The notes beneath the pieces were generated by a model that was given only the letters and a program-made list of their open reading frames with translations, had not been told where the DNA came from and did no database searches. A stretch of 64,000 bases of DNA, taken from the NCBI GenBank assembly GCA_963759115.1, contig CAVWXT010000005.1, positions 930,001-994,000 on the forward strand. Reading direction: 5' to 3'. This DNA is from CAVWXT01 sp963759115. GTDB lineage: Bacteria > Planctomycetota > Planctomycetia > Pirellulales > Thermoguttaceae. Positions 60,701 through 64,000 of this stretch are shown in pieces. The position numbers and the translations under genes were made by a program. How positions within the stretch are numbered: the first letter of the stretch is position 1; each line of letters opens with the position of its first letter.

Positions 60701-61651
60701 CCGGCGTGACGGTCACGCGCCCCTGGCGGTGCGGCAACCGGGGCAACGTCGCCAGCGTGCTGATCGAGAAGCCGGCCTGCGGCGATTTTCTGCCCTTGGT
60801 GGATGGCGGCTACAGCCTGCAATACAGTCCCCTGATGGAGTACCGCGAAGGCCAGGGCATGGTGATTTTCTGCCAGATGGATGTCACCGCGCGCACGGAA
60901 GCCGATCCGGCCGCCGAACGGCTGGCGCGGAACTTGTTGTCCTACACCAGCGCCTGGAAGCCTGTCGCGCAGCGCACCATCCTTTATGCCGGGGATCCAG
61001 CCGGACAGAAGCACCTGCAACAGGCGGGCTTCGCGGTTGAGCCTTACGCCGCCGGGGCGCTCAAGGCGGATCGCGTCCTGGTGGTTTCCCCGGGCGGCGG
61101 CGCCGCCCTGGCCGCGGACAAGGATGCCATTGCGACGTGGCTCAAGCAGGACGGGCGCGTGCTGGCCCTGGGGTTGGACTGCCGCGGAAGCGAGTGCGTT
61201 TCTGCCGGTCAAGGTGGAAACCAAGTCAGCCGAGCACATTGGCACATACTTCGAACCTCCAGCGGCGAATTCGCCGCTGGCCGGCGCCGGCCCGGCGGAT
61301 GTCCACAACCGCGATCCGCGGAACGTCCCGCTGGTCACCGGCGGCGCCCAGACTGTGGGCGACGGCGTGCTCGCCAGTGCCTTGGAGGGCCGCGTGGTCT
61401 TCTGCCAGATTGCGCCTTGGCAATTCAATATCAAGCAGCAGAATACCAAGCGTACTTTCCGCCGGACCAGTTGCCTTCTTTCGCGGTTGCTGGGCAATCT
61501 GGGCGTCCAAGGGCAGACACCGGTTCTGGAGCGTTTCGCGGCGCCGGTCAAACTGACCGATGGACAATCGCCGGAGCGCCGTTGGCTGAAGGGATTCTAT
61601 CTGGACCAACCTGAAGAATGGGACGACCCCTATCGGTTCTTCGGCTGGTGA
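57728..61651 (+). CDS. Large exported GH2-like glycoside hydrolase (about ten frameshifts)
   Basis: ATG 57728 follows GAGGAGG at 4 bases. The signal peptide is THLATFLVLVLGLIWLPRG. Sugar-binding jelly-roll domain: RVCLNGLWRWQPAAAARQ, YQREFTVPGDWTGRRIALSV, VFVDGKKIGKLQFPAGELDL. An Ig-like domain follows. The TIM barrel begins FREFWIEGRDFMLNGTRVFW, with QNHPSVVAYATSHNATGY (acid-base region; Asn-Glu of typical GH2 is not obvious) and VFTTEYGMPYFLNW (candidate nucleophile Glu). The frame changes at roughly 58555, 58985, 59035, 59185, 60170, 60195, 60365, 60470, 60695 and 61195, each by one base. The last 450 residues are a non-catalytic domain ending WDDPYRFFGW. About 1300 aa. Conservation across all frames suggests sequence errors. 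Confidence 0.72.
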
Positions 61652-61878
61652 ACGGTTGGTTCCGGTGAATTCGTCGGCGCGTTCTGCGTTTCAGGAATGC
61701 ACGAGACGATCCATCGATCGGTTGACCGTCGTCGCTTGGGCCGGCGATAGATTGTCTGTCATACTAGCCGTTGGTTATCATGGCGGCGACTGTAGAGCAA
61801 GCCGTCAAAAAGTTCAGGATCGCAGGGCTGGGAGCCCTTGCAACACCTAGCAATTTCAATCTTGCCGGGAGACCATTC

Positions 61879-62734
61879 ATGACTGTCGTCACCTTACCCA
61901 AGACCAGGCGCCCCGTGGAAGACGGGGATTGGAACATGGCCTACCTTTTCCCCGATGAGGTCGCGGCGGCGCGGGACGCGCCATGGCCTCGTCCTTCTTC
62001 CGCTGGCCCCCGTGGAGTGGCACGGCCCGCATCTTGCCATGGGCTGCGACAATCTCTTGGCTCACGCTTTTGCCCGCCGCCTGGCCCGCGAGTTCCAATG
62101 TCCCTATTATCCTCCCTTGTTTGTCGGGACGGAACGAGAACGCAACCCCGCCATGCTCGAATCGCTGGGCTTCGACCGGGACGCCTTCGTGGAAGGGATG
62201 GACTTTCCCAAAATGCCGGTGGCCAGCGCCTATTTTCGAGAAGAGACCTTTGCCCTGGTGGTCCGCGACATCCTCAACATTCTGCTGGGTCGAATGCGTT
62301 TCCGGCACGTCTTGATCGTCAATGGGCATGGAGCCGACAACCAGCGTGCCGTCCTGGATCGTCTTTGCACGGAGTACAATGCCGGGCAAACCGAGAAGCG
62401 CGTGATGTGGGTGTACCCCGGATTTCCTCGTTCCATGGTGGCGGGCGCCATCGGACACGCAGCCTCCCACGAAACCTCCATGCTGGCAGCCACCTGGCCT
62501 GCTTGCGTCGATCTGGGCCGCTTGCCCGCTACCGGCAAGCTCAGGAACGTGGACTACGCGGTCGTCGATGGCGAGACTTTTGATAATGTCCCTACTCCCG
62601 ACCGCACCCTTCGAGAAGACCAGGATCCCCGCACCCGCACCGATCCTGGGTGGGGCAAGGAACAAGTGGAACAGGCAGCCCGGGAAGTGATCGAACAGGT
62701 AAAGGCCGAGTGGTTCCAGACGGAACGCACGTAG
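61879..62734 (+). CDS. Creatininase-family amidohydrolase (one frameshift)
   Basis: A zinc or manganese hydrolase related to creatininase and mycofactocin peptidase. ATG 61879 follows GGGAG. The frame changes near 61975: MAYLFPDEVAAARD continues as RHGLVLLPLAPVEWHGPHLA, whose Glu and His are metal ligands. A further ligand region is VNGHGADNQRAVLD and a late Glu is in HAASHETSMLAA. The restored length is about 285 aa. Context gives no substrate, although the neighbour is a glycoside hydrolase. Confidence 0.83.
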
Positions 62735-62950
62735 AGCGCGACACGTTTCGCGCGTGAAACTTCGGCTAAAACCGCCGCCGAGGACAGCTCCGTGCCGCAC
62801 GGGCCCGCCGCGCTTCCGACACGCCGAAGCGCAGACCTCTGCCTTCGTCCGCACGGCCGTGCTCCGGCCGTCGGCGGACCAGGATGTTTTCTGCCCTGGT
62901 GCCCGATGCGATCCACGCTGGCTGCGACGGGCGAATCTGTGGCGACCGGG

Positions 62951-63214
62951 TTACCCCGCCGCCCGATAGACCGTCTCCCCGCTGACCTTCAGCATTATAA
63001 TTTGCCCCGTTGCCGTCAGAGATCTGAGGACGTCCTGGAGAACCTCGGGCGGTAGCCCGACAACCCTGCGAAGACGGTCGAGGGAAATGCCCGCCCCGCC
63101 GGCTTGGGCGATGACGGTCGCCAGTTGCTCGGCTTGGGAGGCATCTTGGAAGCGATTTTGGAGCCAGTCGTGAAAGGAAGGGCTGGGCATGGAGTTATCT
63201 ATGGTTGCCGGCAT
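62951..63214 (-). CDS. Small protein with winged-helix-like end
   Basis: ATG 63214 (MPATIDNSMPSPSFHDWLQN) or ATG 63190 (MPSPSFHDWLQN); neither has a strong ribosome-binding site. The C-terminal half, GGAGISLDRLRRVVGLPPEV and TATGQIIMLKVSGETVYRA, has the layout of a winged-helix domain. About 80 residues, intact. It may be a DNA-binding regulator or the remnant of one; the target is unknown. Confidence 0.5.
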   Translation of the reverse strand: MPATIDNSMPSPSFHDWLQNRFQDASQAEQLATVIAQAGGAGISLDRLRRVVGLPPEVLQDVLRSLTATGQIIMLKVSGETVYRAAG

Positions 63215-63335
63215 TCGTTCACATAACGCCACGAAATACGAGCCGGCGAGGCGATCCTCTTGCTGTTTCCCGCGACAGGCGTCATCATGGAGGTCGTCTT
63301 CCTTGCCTCTGTTCCCTGCGCCGCCGGAGATCCCC

Positions 63336-63465
63336 ATGTCCCGCACGAAGCTCGCCTTTCTCGCCCTGCCCCTTGTCATCGTCGCCGGTTTATCGCCGAA
63401 GCGACTTTATTCTGAGACTCGCACGGCCGCCGACCTGACGCCAGACGCCGTGTGGGCCGCTAAAA
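63336..63465 (+). pseudogene. Truncated exported protein cut by an IS
   Basis: ATG 63336 follows GGAG; the signal peptide is SRTKLAFLALPLVIVAGLSP. The protein reads normally to about DAVWAAK and then passes into sequence that continues into a transposon (from about 63462), so only about 43 residues remain. Function unknown. Confidence 0.5.
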
Positions 63466-64000
63466 GCAGGCTGAATTATACCAGAAACTGATCTTGGTGG
63501 TGAGGGCGATTTCTGTTCTGCTACGGTTTTTGCAATGGCCGTTTTTTCGAGATGGCAGAAGGAGTCGGCGATGGAAGGTGTCATGGAAGACAAGGCGTAT
63601 CCAAGTCCGGACTACAAGTTGCTTGCGTTCTTCGAGAAGAGCCGAGATCGGTGGAAGAACAAGGCACTGAATCGCAAACAGCACATCCGGCGATTGGAGA
63701 AGCGCGTGGCGGCACTGGAGGCAAGTCGTGGGAAATGGAGAGAGAAGGCCCAGGCAGAGCGTCCCCGTGTGGTCTTGAATGATGACCGGAATTCCCGCGC
63801 CAAGCCAAGGGCCTCACAAAAGGGCAGCATTTGTTGGGCAGCAGCGAAATGTTGGAGTCGCTGCTGGGGAAATACAAGCGCATTCAAGGCGCGCACAGCA
63901 AGGGAGGCATGACAGGCTCGCTGCTCAACATTGGAGCCGCCGTCTCGCGGAAAACCGCGGACACGATCCGAAGAGCGCTGGCGTCCGTCCCCGTCGCCGC
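63462..64000 (+). mobile_element. Partial insertion sequence with an internally deleted transposase
   Basis: Left end AAAAGCAGGCTGAATTATAC near 63461-63480. ATG 63571 or 63583 opens a coiled-coil N-terminal region (KLLAFFEKSRDRWKNKALNR). After about 63800 the frame changes, and the text jumps to the C-terminal part (LLGSSEMLESLLGKYKRIQG, then SKGGMTGSLLNIGAAVSRKT). The catalytic core between them is missing, so this copy is non-autonomous. The right end lies beyond the window. Confidence 0.6.

Noticed and set aside
1..64000. CRISPR array, tRNA, rRNA
   Set aside because: No array of regular repeats, no tRNA-like cloverleaf and no rRNA sequence was recognised on reading; weak or divergent tRNAs could still be missed without a scan.

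Overview
The window is high-GC DNA that most resembles a member of the Planctomycetota (Pirellulales-like). The pointers are a long MoxR/DUF58/BatA-VWA operon, secreted giant proteins with NPCBM and PQQ-propeller folds, lpxA (an outer membrane with lipid A), csrA, a cytochrome-b558-type succinate dehydrogenase, Tat-exported Gfo/Idh and amidohydrolase proteins, and many short palindromic repeats between genes. No rRNA, tRNA or CRISPR array was seen. Many genes carry single-base indels that split an otherwise continuous protein across frames. They are densest at 27.5-29.6 kb and 57.7-61.7 kb. I treat most of these as probable sequence or assembly errors and annotate one gene across the frames.

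Layout: 0-5.5 kb holds cell-envelope genes (two lipoproteins, one OmpA-like; a large secreted protein; a TPR protein; lpxA). 5.6-11.6 kb is a compact minus-strand DNA-modification/conflict operon: Dcm-type cytosine methyltransferase, MORC/MutL-like GHKL ATPase, an uncharacterised 430-aa protein and a Vsr endonuclease. An ISAzo13-like element sits exactly inside the ATPase gene. 11.9-26.4 kb is metabolism and regulation: TrpB2-like enzyme, Gfo/Idh, csrA plus an acidic partner, a TPP enzyme, aldehyde dehydrogenase, sdhCAB, a ceramidase-like protein, an amidohydrolase and a double-cluster ferredoxin. 26.4-39.9 kb holds a GH99/WbsX-like gene and the minus-strand operon squalene-cyclase-repeat protein, BatA/VWA, VWA membrane protein, DUF4175-like membrane protein, coiled-coil protein, MoxR, DUF58. 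Four start-stop ATGA overlaps link the middle genes. 40.0-46.9 kb carries two overlapping plus-strand genes (NPCBM/discoidin and PQQ propeller).

47.5-55.8 kb is an insertion-sequence landing zone. It contains an IS4-like element with long inverted repeats, an IS30 element, two tandem copies of an ISAzo13-like element and an IS200-type element, with fragments of a PQQ protein and a PKD-domain protein between them. The PKD gene is restored in frame by removing the tandem pair. 56.4-62.7 kb has a SpoIIE-type phosphatase, a large GH2-like glycoside hydrolase and a creatininase-family hydrolase. The right edge holds a small wHTH-like protein and a truncated gene cut by a further, partly deleted IS.

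The best candidate for a less-described system is the Dcm-MORC-430aa-Vsr operon. Removing the IS and one copy of its target duplication restores a 652-codon ATPase in frame, so the insertion looks recent. The 430-aa component has no function I can name.
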